A stretch of DNA of 52,534 nucleotides from Phycisphaeraceae bacterium. Its GTDB lineage: Bacteria > Planctomycetota > Phycisphaerae > Phycisphaerales > Phycisphaeraceae. Shown in pieces: positions 30,989 to 40,308 of this stretch. The first letter of the stretch is position 1. Each line of letters begins with the position of its first letter. The notes below the pieces were generated by a model that searched no databases, had not been told where the DNA came from, and saw nothing but the letters and a program-made list of their open reading frames with translations. The position numbers were made by a program, and so were the translations under genes. The stretch spans positions 1 through 52,534 of the forward strand of contig JAHQVV010000198.1 in assembly GCA_019634195.1 (NCBI GenBank), read 5' to 3'.

Positions 30989-31840
30989 TCAGGCGGCGAG
31001 TCGGACCGAGGCGCCAGGCGGTAGGCCTGGCAGCATGTCCGCGATGACCCGCTCTGTCATTTTTCGGTTGATTGTGTCGGTTTTCTGCACCATACCTAAC
31101 AGCAAGCAGTGGTCACAGATGGCGTTGATCAGGCGTGGGACCCCGCCGGTGAAGTTCGCGATACGCTCGACAGCCTGGGTGTCAAAGCGTACATACACCT
31201 CTTCGGGGTCTTCGCTGGCGACGCTGATACGGTGGGCGATGTAGTGCTTGACATCGCTCACGCTCAGCGGACGCAGCATCCGCGCGATGATGATCCGTTG
31301 GCGCAGTGGAGCGAGTGACTCTTGGCTCAACCGTTCGCGCAGCTCCGGCTGGCCGATGAGGACCAGTTGCAGCAGCTTGGTCTGCTCGGTGTCGAAGTTA
31401 CTGATCAGGCGTAACTCTTCGAGCGCAGCATCCGATAACGTCTGCGCTTCATCGACAAACAGCACCACGGGCTTGCCCGAGGCGGCGCAGTGCAGCAGGT
31501 GCTGTTCGAGCCGCTCCAGGCGCTGGGCGTGGCTGCCGTTGGTCGCGTCGGGCAGGCCCAGGCGGTGGAGCATGTGGGTGATCAGTTCGTCGGCTGTACG
31601 GTGCCCGTGTGCGAGCTGGATGACGGTCGCGGAATCGCCGCAGCGCCGGAGCATGGCCCGCGAGACGGTCGTCTTCCCGGCGCCGATCGGGCCGGTGATG
31701 AGCACGATGCCCTTGCGCATCCGGATGGTGTACTCGATCGCCGCCAGCGCTTCGTTGTGCTGTTCACTGGCATAGAAGAACCGCGGGTCAGGCGTGTTCT
31801 CAAAGGGGGCCAGGGCGAGATGGAAATGCGTTTCGTACAT
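30989..31840 (-). CDS. ExeA-like AAA ATPase of exopolysaccharide (XrtA-type) loci
   Basis: 'MYETHFHLALAPFENTPDPRFFYASEQHNEALAAIEYTIRMRKGIVLITGPIGAGKTT', 'LFVDEAQTL'. Confidence 0.88.
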   Translation of the reverse strand: MYETHFHLALAPFENTPDPRFFYASEQHNEALAAIEYTIRMRKGIVLITGPIGAGKTTVSRAMLRRCGDSATVIQLAHGHRTADELITHMLHRLGLPDATNGSHAQRLERLEQHLLHCAASGKPVVLFVDEAQTLSDAALEELRLISNFDTEQTKLLQLVLIGQPELRERLSQESLAPLRQRIIIARMLRPLSVSDVKHYIAHRISVASEDPEEVYVRFDTQAVERIANFTGGVPRLINAICDHCLLLGMVQKTDTINRKMTERVIADMLPGLPPGASVRLAA

Positions 31841-33528
31841 CAGCCTTGGGGCTTGTGATCCGACCTCAGCCCTGCCGAGGGTGGGGGGTCTTCTGCCTTC
31901 TCCGTTGAGTTGATGACCAAGGCTTCTCTCGCCTTGTTCTTGAGCTGCTCAAGCACCTCGGGTCGCTGCAGGTCCAGGTACAGGACCGTGCTGATCAGTG
32001 CGAGGACGCAGGCCATCGCGACTGTGTTCATCGGGTACAGGATGCTGTAGCGCAGCCGACGCATTCGTTGGTGTTGCCGTGTGATCAGTTCACTGACCGA
32101 GCCGAGCACTGGGATCGTCGTGCTCTCCGTGAGCTGCCGCGCGTTGCGGTACGAGTCATCGGTGCGGTGGGCGATGTAGACGCTCAGCGCACCGGAAGCG
32201 ACACCCAGGAACCCTGCGACGATGATCACCTGCAGCAGGTTCGGCGATACGGGGATCGGGACCGGCTCGGCTCGGCGGATGAACTCCATCTGCACGCCGC
32301 GTTCGCCCGTCTCAGGCGTCAGGTAGTTTTCCGCCCGACGCCGCATGTTCTGGTAGTAGTCGACATCCTTCTGCGAGGTCTCGACCATCGCGATGAGCTT
32401 GCGGTGCTCGGCACGGACCGGGAGCATGTCGCCGGACATCGCCGACAGCTCATCGATCTTCTCACGCCTCAGCGAGACCTGCTCTTTGAGCGCGTCGCGT
32501 TCTGCGGTGGCCGAGGTCAGGGCGAGTTCCAACTCGGCCCGCTTGGGATTGGGGTGCTCTTCGGTCGAGGTGACAACGTTCACCTCCGTGCCATCGATCC
32601 TTGTCTGCAGCTCGGTTTCTTGCTGTCGCAGCGCGATGACTTCCGGGTGCTGCTCGGTCATCCGCATCGTCGTGGTGTACTCGCGGATCTTGTCCTGCAG
32701 CTTCTCCAGCTTGGTTTCCAGGCGGGTAAGCTCGGGGTTCTTGCTGTGTACAACGGAGGGCAGCACCTTCGGCTCGGCCTGCAAGGCCTCACGCAGCGAC
32801 CGCCGTTGGATGTCCAGGCCTTCGAGTTCGGTCATGAGCATGGAGAGCTGTTCCTGCGCCTCGCCGATCTGCGCCTGCAGGCTGTAGGGCTGCTCGGGAA
32901 GAAGCAGGGCGTGTTCCTGTTCGAACAGGCCCTGCTGCTTTTGAAGCAATTCAAGCTCGACCCGGTGCTCACCGATCAGCTTGTCGAAGTAAGCGATCGA
33001 GCCGTTGGCTCGGTCGACCAGTGCGTCGCGCGTGGTGTTGATGTACTGATCCACCAAAGCGTTGACGATCAGCGCACTGATCCGCGGGTCGTCCAGCACC
33101 AGCTCCAGGCGGAGCTGCACCCGCGTCTTGTCAGAGTATTCACGGTTGACGATGAGCTGCTGCTTGACCGAGGTACGGAGTTCGAGGAGATCGGTCGCGT
33201 TGTTGATGTAGCCGACCTCGCGGAGCCGGGGCTCCAGGTCGTTGATCACCTGCGTGATGGCGTGGCTGCCGGCGATCTCTTTGGTCAGCGCCTGCAGCGG
33301 GTCGATGTAGGAGTCGCTGGCGCCCGAGCGGATGGCCTCGATGAGCTCCGGGGCGTTACGCCGCTCAAAGTAAGCGACCGATTCGTACTTACGCGGGAGG
33401 AAAAGACTCGCAAACAGAACAACCGCGCTTACCGCAAAAACGGGCAACACGAAACGCCAGCGGTGCTGCAGAATCACGTCCCACAGCTCGTAGATGGCCT
33501 TGGCTTGTTCTTGTTTGTTCGTTGCCAT
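31840..33528 (-). CDS. Wzz/GumC-type polysaccharide chain-length determinant
   Basis: Two terminal TM segments flanking a long coiled-coil; likely start at MATNKQEQAKAIYELWDVILQHRWRFVLPVF (track ORF 31840-33558). Confidence 0.88.
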   Translation of the reverse strand: MATNKQEQAKAIYELWDVILQHRWRFVLPVFAVSAVVLFASLFLPRKYESVAYFERRNAPELIEAIRSGASDSYIDPLQALTKEIAGSHAITQVINDLEPRLREVGYINNATDLLELRTSVKQQLIVNREYSDKTRVQLRLELVLDDPRISALIVNALVDQYINTTRDALVDRANGSIAYFDKLIGEHRVELELLQKQQGLFEQEHALLLPEQPYSLQAQIGEAQEQLSMLMTELEGLDIQRRSLREALQAEPKVLPSVVHSKNPELTRLETKLEKLQDKIREYTTTMRMTEQHPEVIALRQQETELQTRIDGTEVNVVTSTEEHPNPKRAELELALTSATAERDALKEQVSLRREKIDELSAMSGDMLPVRAEHRKLIAMVETSQKDVDYYQNMRRRAENYLTPETGERGVQMEFIRRAEPVPIPVSPNLLQVIIVAGFLGVASGALSVYIAHRTDDSYRNARQLTESTTIPVLGSVSELITRQHQRMRRLRYSILYPMNTVAMACVLALISTVLYLDLQRPEVLEQLKNKAREALVINSTEKAEDPPPSAGLRSDHKPQG

Positions 33529-33564
33529 AACAGTCACTCCGCCGATCAGACGGTTCAAATAGGT

Positions 33565-34341
33565 TTAGTTGGAATCGTCGCCGTAGGGCCGGTCACCGGA
33601 TGTTGATTCACCGACATCGGCCGGTCCGTTGATCAGTTGAGCAAGGGGTGTGAATGGCATCAGCAGCTGTTCGAAGCTGATGGTCGCCTTGGCGATCCCC
33701 GTCGGTGGGACGTAGACGATGTCGCCTTCCTGAAGCACCGCGTTGAGCGTGGTGTCACCGGTCTGGATCATGTGGTCGAGGTTGATGGTCATCCGAGCGC
33801 GCAGCTCGCCGTTCTCGTCCGGCCGGACGATCGCGATGGAGCTGGGGTCGGCACGGGTGGTCGGCTGCGCGCGGGCCAGCGTGTTTATCACGGTGTTCGA
33901 GCCGTTGTAGAAGTACTCACCGGGTGCTTTCACCTGTCCGAATACAAAGATCTTTTTGCTCGCGTAGCGGTTGACACGGACATTGACGTCCGCGTCCTGA
34001 TAGAAAAAGCCCGCGCGTTGCTCGAGCTCTTGTTGAAGCGATTCCACGGTTCGACCCGCCACATAGGTCCGGCCCAGCAGCGGGACGTTGACAAAGCCGT
34101 CGGGGCTCACCGTTTCACGATAGACACCGATCTCGCGTACACGCGTCGAGCGGAACTCCAGCACGTCCGGCGGTCCAATCAGGTACGCCGAATTGGACGC
34201 GGGCATCCGCGGCTCTTCGATGAACGCGTGGTAATCGGTGAACTGAGGGTTGCTCGAGCAGCCGCTGAGCATCAATAAAGCTGCCGCGGCGAGGGTTGCC
34301 GCGAGTGCCGATCGGTAGGTGTGTAAGAGTTTCAGTGCCAT
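33565..34341 (-). CDS. Polysaccharide export lipoprotein (Wza/SLBB type)
   Basis: Lipobox LSGC; 'YLIGPPDVLEF', 'VSPDGFVNVPLLGRTYVAGRT', 'FVFGQVKAPGEYFYNG'. Confidence 0.9.
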   Translation of the reverse strand: MALKLLHTYRSALAATLAAAALLMLSGCSSNPQFTDYHAFIEEPRMPASNSAYLIGPPDVLEFRSTRVREIGVYRETVSPDGFVNVPLLGRTYVAGRTVESLQQELEQRAGFFYQDADVNVRVNRYASKKIFVFGQVKAPGEYFYNGSNTVINTLARAQPTTRADPSSIAIVRPDENGELRARMTINLDHMIQTGDTTLNAVLQEGDIVYVPPTGIAKATISFEQLLMPFTPLAQLINGPADVGESTSGDRPYGDDSN

Positions 34342-34355
34342 CGTATGGTTCCCGT

Positions 34356-35009
34356 TCAGCAGGCGGTTCGGTCCCAGAAGCGGGGGAAAGTCTTGAGGAT
34401 CAGGCGGGCATCCAGCACGATTGAGCGTCGTTCAAGGTAGTGGAGGTCCAGGTCAAGCTTGCGACGCATGCCGTCAAGGTCGTTGGTATAGCCGTTGACG
34501 ACTTGTGCCAGGCCCGTGATGCCCGGCGTTGCCGAGAGGCGTCGGTCCACGTCCGGCAGGTCCTTGCGCAGCTGGTCCATCAGCTCGGGACGCTCAGGCC
34601 TAGGGCCGACCAGCGACATATCGCCGCGAAGGACGTTCAGTAGTTGAGGCAGCTCATCGATATGGCTGGTTCGCATCCAGCCGCAGCCGCGGACGATGCG
34701 GGGGTCGTTATCGGTCGCATATTGTGGCCCGTCGGCTTCGGCGTCGGTCCGCATGGTGCGGAGCTTCCAGATCTTGAAGAGCTTGCCATCGCGCCCGACG
34801 CGGTATTGTCGGTAGAACACCGGCCCGCCGTCGGCCAGCTTGACCCACGTCGCCGCGAACAGCAGCACCGGGCTGAACAGCGCTAGCGCCAGCAGGGCGC
34901 CAGAGAGGTCAACCATACGCTTGGCGATTTCAAAGCCCATGCCAGGCGAGGCGAGCTCGCTTCGGCGGGCTTGGGCCCAATCGGTTTGGATCGCATCAAA
35001 AACCGTCAT
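34356..35009 (-). CDS. Undecaprenyl-phosphate sugar transferase (bacterial sugar transferase family)
   Basis: 'KRMVDLSGALLALALFSPVLLFAATWVKLADGGPVFYRQYRVGRDGKLFKIWKLRTMR', 'SHIDELPQLLNVLRGDMSLVGPRPERPE'. Confidence 0.95.
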   Translation of the reverse strand: MTVFDAIQTDWAQARRSELASPGMGFEIAKRMVDLSGALLALALFSPVLLFAATWVKLADGGPVFYRQYRVGRDGKLFKIWKLRTMRTDAEADGPQYATDNDPRIVRGCGWMRTSHIDELPQLLNVLRGDMSLVGPRPERPELMDQLRKDLPDVDRRLSATPGITGLAQVVNGYTNDLDGMRRKLDLDLHYLERRSIVLDARLILKTFPRFWDRTAC

Positions 35010-35278
35010 TTGTGAATCTCGTAGTCACTGTGCCCACACCCCCGCGTCCTTTATGCGGGTACTCACGATCGCTATCGTCGTGCAGGGGAAGCGACTTAAA
35101 CATCCTGTGACGGTTGTATCGGCGCTGCCGGTAAGAACACCCGTGCCAGTCGGTAGGGAGCTGGTTACCGGAACCAAACAGGCGAATAAACACATAAGGC
35201 AAGGAATCAAAAAGATTTACATTCTCACACGATGAATTCTCACAAAAGGTCTCGTCGCCGCTACAATCTCAGGCCCTT

Positions 35279-35352
<74 letters not shown>

Positions 35353-35435
35353 TTGCAAAGCGTCGCCTAGCTCGCTTAGCGTGCATATTTGGCTGGCCAC
35401 GATTCCTTTCACAATGCTCCAGGGGGCAACTCACC

Positions 35436-36551
35436 ATGAAGCGATCAACCACATTTTTCGTCGTTCTCGCCGGCCTGTTTGTCGTTAGCTCGGCAACCGC
35501 CTACCTGCTGCTGCGACAGCCTGCACCCGTCGTGCTGCCGAGTAGCGCTTTCAACGAGCGAACGATCATGGCTATCGTCGTCGACATGGATCAGGTCGAC
35601 GGCCAGGCCCGCGACACCATGAAGCAGACGATCGCAGACTTCGCCGAATCTTTTGGCAGCTTGATGGGGGGTGAAGCCGCGATCTCGCCGGAGGATTTCA
35701 GCAAGATCAATGAAGGCATCGACCGCTTTTTCAGCGCGATCGCGAACCAGAAGATCCAGGCTTTCGCGGTGACGATGGAGATGGATTTCAACGAGCTCAT
35801 CCGTAATGGCGGGGAAGGGCCGATGCCCGAGCCGACGATGGCCGTGCTGCTTAAAGCGGGCAAAGAGCCAGACATGGTCGCGTTGGCTTCCGGCATCATG
35901 GGTGAAGAGGTGCCAGCCGAGGCGGCCGAGGGCATGGCAAGCGAGATCGCCTTTAAGCCGCTGGCCGGCGGCTGGTACGCGATTGATGCCGACGCACCCG
36001 CCGAGATGCTCCGTGTCCCTTCGGGCAATGGCGACGCGGCGGTGGCGGCCAAGTTCAATAAAGCGCTGGCCCACTCGTCAGGTGGGGTATTGCAGGCGGC
36101 GTTTGTTATCCCCGAAGACGCCGCCAACGCGATGGCCGGCAAGATGGCCGCCGACATGCCCGAGGATGCGCCCGAGGCGATCCGCGAGGCCGTCCGGACG
36201 ATCAGCGAGATGCAGTCGATCTCGTACGCCTTGGATTTCAACAAGGGCATCGGGATTCGCTACTACGTCGTCTTTGACAACGCCGACGCTGCCGAGCGCA
36301 TGCTTGATGCCTACGGCGCGATGATGGCGGACCTCCCCGCGATGATGGAGGCCGCCAACGCGGTCTCGCCAGTGCCCGAGCAGGACAAGGAAATGATCCA
36401 GGCAATGCAAGAGCGGATGGCCGACATGGTGGACCTGATGCAGATCAATCGCGAGGGTGAGACGATCGAGATCGAGATCGATGAAGAGAGCTTCGACAAG
36501 ATGCTCGAGATGATGACTGACGTGATCCAATCTTCGCTGCCCGATGCGTGA
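35436..36551 (+). CDS. Hypothetical exported protein
   Basis: N-terminal signal anchor, SD-like aggggg upstream, terminator directly downstream. Confidence 0.8.
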   Translation: MKRSTTFFVVLAGLFVVSSATAYLLLRQPAPVVLPSSAFNERTIMAIVVDMDQVDGQARDTMKQTIADFAESFGSLMGGEAAISPEDFSKINEGIDRFFSAIANQKIQAFAVTMEMDFNELIRNGGEGPMPEPTMAVLLKAGKEPDMVALASGIMGEEVPAEAAEGMASEIAFKPLAGGWYAIDADAPAEMLRVPSGNGDAAVAAKFNKALAHSSGGVLQAAFVIPEDAANAMAGKMAADMPEDAPEAIREAVRTISEMQSISYALDFNKGIGIRYYVVFDNADAAERMLDAYGAMMADLPAMMEAANAVSPVPEQDKEMIQAMQERMADMVDLMQINREGETIEIEIDEESFDKMLEMMTDVIQSSLPDA

Positions 36552-36576
36552 GGCGCTTTCTGCGTAGACCAACCAT

Positions 36577-36601
36577 CCCCTGCTACAAGCGGGGTTTTTT
36601 T
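36577..36601 (+). terminator. Rho-independent terminator
   Basis: CCCC(T)GCT-ACA-AGCGGGG followed by seven T. Confidence 0.78.
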
Positions 36602-36608
36602 ACGCGCT

Positions 36609-36639
36609 TTGCAGGGCCCCCTCCCAGGTGGGTTAGAAT
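36609..36639 (+). promoter_or_regulatory. Promoter with TAGAAT -10, 6 nt before ATG 36646
   Basis: TTGCAG-N19-TAGAAT-CCGGGT-ATG; -35 spacing is long. Confidence 0.4.
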
Positions 36640-36645
36640 CCGGGT

Positions 36646-37041
36646 ATGCCACTGAGCCAGCGAGATCAGTACTCCGATCGCAAAGGCATGGGCCTAGTCA
36701 GGCTCGGGGCGGTGCTTTGCCTGGCCGGCTTCCTTTTCGGCTCGGTCTGCTTCACCATCGTTTCGGTCATGGGCCAAGGCGAAGACCCACCCAAGATCTT
36801 CGAGCAGATGGGCGGGGCTTCTTGTGGGGTCTTTGCGCTCGGCATGATCCTGGGTATTGTCGGCTGGCTGATCTCTCTGAACCAACCCGGGCCGCCGAAA
36901 CCGACCGCCGCGGCGAGCCCGTCGCTAGCGGCGCTGGAAGACGACGAAGCGGCTAAGAAAGAAGCCGAATTAGCGGAAGGCGAAGAAGGACCCAGCAAAC
37001 CAGACCCTTACGCGTCGGATCACCGCCGCCGAGACGATTGA
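36646..37041 (+). CDS. Hypothetical small membrane protein
   Basis: Two hydrophobic segments and an acidic/charged tail; promoter directly upstream. Confidence 0.7.
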   Translation: MPLSQRDQYSDRKGMGLVRLGAVLCLAGFLFGSVCFTIVSVMGQGEDPPKIFEQMGGASCGVFALGMILGIVGWLISLNQPGPPKPTAAASPSLAALEDDEAAKKEAELAEGEEGPSKPDPYASDHRRRDD

Positions 37042-37053
37042 TTCAACCACGGG

Positions 37054-38844
37054 ATGATGCGAATGACTCGGACGACTTTAATGGTGGCTCTTTGCCTAGT
37101 TGTTTCTGGCTTTGCAGGCCCAGCTTGTGCTCGGGTGAAGGCCGAGACGGCCAAGCCCAACGTCGTGATCTTTCTCGCCGACGACCAGGGCTGGGGCGAT
37201 TTTTCGCTGCACGGGAACAAAGACCTGGCGACACCCAATATCGATTCACTGGCAAAAGACGGGGTGCGATTTGATCGCTTCTACGTCTGCGCGGTCTGTG
37301 CGCCGACGCGCGCCGAGTTTTTGACCGGTCGCTACCACCCGCGAACCGGGGTGCATGGCGTGTCGCGCGGGGCCGAGCGGATGAACCTCGACGAGCGCAC
37401 GATTGCCGAGGCGTTCCAGGCCGCGGGCTACGCGACCGGCTGCTTCGGCAAGTGGCACAACGGGATGCAGTACCCGTACCACCCCCGTGCCCGCGGCTTT
37501 GACGCCTTCGTCGGATACTGCTCGGGCCACTGGGGCGACTACTTTGACGCCGAACTCGAACGCAACGGCGAGTACTTCCAGTCCAAGGGTTACATCACGG
37601 ACGTTGTGACTAACGAGGCGATCCAATTCATTGAGAAGAACAAGGACGGGCCGTTCTTTTGTTACGTCCCGCTTCCGACGCCGCACTCACCAATGCAGGT
37701 GCCGGACAAATACTGGGACAAGCACAAAGATAGGCCATTCAAGATGGACCACAAGCAGACCAACACCCACACCCGCGCGGCGCTGGCGATGGTCGAGAAC
37801 ATCGATGACAACGTCGGGCGTGTGCTCAAGAAGCTTGACGAACTCGAACTCGATGAAAAAACGATCGTGATCTACTTCAGCGACAACGGGCCGAACGGCG
37901 GGCGTTGGAACGGTGGGATGAAGGGTCGCAAGGGTTCGGTTGATGAGGGTGGCGTTCGTTCCGCAATGCTCATGCGCTGGCCAGGCAAGGTTTGGCGTGG
38001 CCACGAAATCAGCCATATTGCCGGCGCGATCGATCTGTTGCCCACACTGCTTGACCTCGCGGAGATCGAGCGCGTCGGAGGTAAGCCGCTTGATGGGGTG
38101 AGTATGAAGCCATTTCTTTTTGGGCTGGGGGCGAAAAACTTGGCCCAACGCATCGAAGGGCGGATGATTTACTCGAATCAAAACGGGCGTGTCAGTGCCC
38201 GCTCGCAGCATTTCCGCCTCGATCACAAGAGCAAGCTCTACGACATGCGCAAGGACCCGGAGCAGAGCGAAGATGTGTCTCTGGGTTTTGCAAGGCAGGC
38301 GGAGCAGATGCGCCAAGCGGTTTCTGATTGGCGGCAAGCGGTTGGCCTCAACAAGAAACGTGAGCCGCGCCCGTTTACTGTTGGTCACGCCGACTGGCCC
38401 ATCACAGAGTTACCTGCCCGTGACGCAGCGACGAAGGGCGGAATCAAACGCAGCAGCCCGCACCCGAACTGCTCGTACTTCTTCAACTGGAAGACAACGG
38501 ACGACGTTATTGTCTGGGACGCCGAGGTGCTCACGGCCGGGCGGTACGAAGCGTTTGTTTATTACACCTGCCCGAAAGCGGATATCGGGTCAACGATCGA
38601 GCTGCGTTTCGGCGATGCGAAGGCGACCGGCAAGGTGTCTGGAGCCCACGATCCGCCACTCGAGGGCAAACAAGAGAACCGCATCTACATGCGTGAGTCC
38701 TTAACGAAGGACTTCAAGCCGATGTCGCTGGGTGTGATCGAGTTGGCAGCGGGGCGCGGCGAGATGACCCTGCGTGCGACGGCGATCCCCGGCGAGCAGG
38801 CGTTAGAGTTCCGCCGGCTGATGCTGCGGCGCGTTGGTGATTGA
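37054..38844 (+). CDS. Sulfatase (arylsulfatase type) with C-terminal extra domain
   Basis: 'PNVVIFLADDQGWGDFSLHGNKDLATPNIDSLAKDGVRFDRFYVCAVCAPTRAEFLTGRY'; CxPxR formylglycine motif. Confidence 0.94.
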   Translation: MMRMTRTTLMVALCLVVSGFAGPACARVKAETAKPNVVIFLADDQGWGDFSLHGNKDLATPNIDSLAKDGVRFDRFYVCAVCAPTRAEFLTGRYHPRTGVHGVSRGAERMNLDERTIAEAFQAAGYATGCFGKWHNGMQYPYHPRARGFDAFVGYCSGHWGDYFDAELERNGEYFQSKGYITDVVTNEAIQFIEKNKDGPFFCYVPLPTPHSPMQVPDKYWDKHKDRPFKMDHKQTNTHTRAALAMVENIDDNVGRVLKKLDELELDEKTIVIYFSDNGPNGGRWNGGMKGRKGSVDEGGVRSAMLMRWPGKVWRGHEISHIAGAIDLLPTLLDLAEIERVGGKPLDGVSMKPFLFGLGAKNLAQRIEGRMIYSNQNGRVSARSQHFRLDHKSKLYDMRKDPEQSEDVSLGFARQAEQMRQAVSDWRQAVGLNKKREPRPFTVGHADWPITELPARDAATKGGIKRSSPHPNCSYFFNWKTTDDVIVWDAEVLTAGRYEAFVYYTCPKADIGSTIELRFGDAKATGKVSGAHDPPLEGKQENRIYMRESLTKDFKPMSLGVIELAAGRGEMTLRATAIPGEQALEFRRLMLRRVGD

Positions 38845-38904
38845 CCGTGACGCGAAGCGTCCTTTTCGAATCGGTTTAGATCTTTTCGTGCGGGACGCAT
38901 CGCG

Positions 38905-40275
38905 TCACCCGCGACACGTGGGAATTTTTAGTTCCAGCGCTTCACGTATCGCCTTGGCCTTGTCGAGCATCTCCTGGTACTCGCTGTCGGGGTCGGAGTC
39001 CGCGACGATGCCGCCGCCGGCCCAGACGTCGGCTCGGCCTTGGCCGTTCATCTCGTCTTGTTCGATCAGGACGGTGCGGATCGCGATGTTCAGCCGCGTC
39101 TGCTGGCCGTGGATCATGCCGATCGCGCCGCAGTATGGGCCGCGTCTTGCCGGTTCGAGTTCATCGATGATCTGCATCGCCCGGACTTTGGGGGCCCCGG
39201 TGATCGATCCACCGGGCAGGGTGGCGCGCAGGAGGTCAACGAGGTCTCGGTTGGGGTGGAGCTTGCCGGTGATCGTCGCGACGCCATGGTGGACGGTGGG
39301 GTGGGATTCGATCGAGCGTGCATCATCGACCTTGATCGAGCCATAGCTGCAGACCCGGCCCAGGTCGTTACGCATCAGGTCGACGATCATTGCGAGCTCG
39401 GCCCGGTCTTTGTCGCTGTCGCGTAGCGTGTCGGCGGGGTCCGAACTGGGGCGCGTCCCCTTGATGGGCCGGGTGGTGACGCGGCGATCTGGGTCTACCT
39501 CAAGGAATAGTTCCGGCGAGATCGACGCGAGGGTACGCTTGGGTTCGTTCTCATCGAATCGCGTCAGCTCGCCGTAGGCGCCGTACCAGGCGGGAGATTG
39601 CTTGCAGAGTTGTAAGTAGAAGGCGCGAGCGTTTCCGCAGAACGGGCTGCTGAACCGCTGCGCGAGGTTGACCTGGAAGACGTCACCTGCTGAGATGTAA
39701 TCGATCGCGCGTTGGATGGACCGTTTGACTTGGTCGGTGGGTTGGTCTGGGGTGATCGGGCCCGCCGCAAAAAATGTAGTAGTACCGGACACTCCGCTGT
39801 GCTCAGCGTCGGCGTGGATGGGTGGTATGTCGGTGTAGCTTCCGTGCGCGGTCCATTGGTGGGTCTGGTTGTCGTGGACGAGCCAGCCGGGGCAGCGCTC
39901 GAGTTGGAAGTCGGGCCAGCCGCGGTCGGCGGCGGCGGGGTGGGGCAGGTGCTCGATCGATCGAGCCAGGTCGTAGCCGAGCGTGCCGAGCCAGAGCGAC
40001 CGGCCCTCGTCTGCTTCTAGCAGTTGGCGCAGGTCGCTAAAGGGGTGGTGCGTTGGACTAATTTGTTTCGCAGCATCGCTGTGTTGATCGCTGAATCGCG
40101 TGCGGCCGTTTTGGTGGCGCACGGCCTGCCCGGGTTCGGCGATGACCGTATGGCGGGACCAATTCGCGTCGGGCCTGGCTGAGTGGAGCATGAAGACCGG
40201 CCGATCGATCGGCCAACGCGCAAGCAGATCGAGCGGATCGCAATGCCAATCGAGGTTGATGCCGCCGTCGAACAT
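38905..40275 (-). CDS. pabB: Aminodeoxychorismate synthase component I
   Basis: Chorismate-binding enzyme; 'RPIKGTRPS' with Lys as in PabB rather than Ala as in TrpE; 'GGSITGAPKVRAMQIIDELE'. Confidence 0.88.
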   Translation of the reverse strand: MFDGGINLDWHCDPLDLLARWPIDRPVFMLHSARPDANWSRHTVIAEPGQAVRHQNGRTRFSDQHSDAAKQISPTHHPFSDLRQLLEADEGRSLWLGTLGYDLARSIEHLPHPAAADRGWPDFQLERCPGWLVHDNQTHQWTAHGSYTDIPPIHADAEHSGVSGTTTFFAAGPITPDQPTDQVKRSIQRAIDYISAGDVFQVNLAQRFSSPFCGNARAFYLQLCKQSPAWYGAYGELTRFDENEPKRTLASISPELFLEVDPDRRVTTRPIKGTRPSSDPADTLRDSDKDRAELAMIVDLMRNDLGRVCSYGSIKVDDARSIESHPTVHHGVATITGKLHPNRDLVDLLRATLPGGSITGAPKVRAMQIIDELEPARRGPYCGAIGMIHGQQTRLNIAIRTVLIEQDEMNGQGRADVWAGGGIVADSDPDSEYQEMLDKAKAIREALELKIPTCRG

Positions 40276-40308
40276 GGCAGCATCATAGAGCGTGTTGTGG
40301 CGATGAGG

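Noticed and set aside
32068-33606. 512-aa plus-strand ORF antisense to the Wzz gene
   Set aside because: Sense strand encodes a clear Wzz-like protein; antisense frame is a composition artefact.
35100-35175. Resemblance of GGTAGGGAGCTGGTTACCGG to the 3' part of the GEMM c-di-GMP-I riboswitch
   Set aside because: Conserved core GACGCAAAGCC-like segment is missing, and the orientation (plus strand) points to a tRNA rather than the exopolysaccharide operon; kept only as a general structured region.
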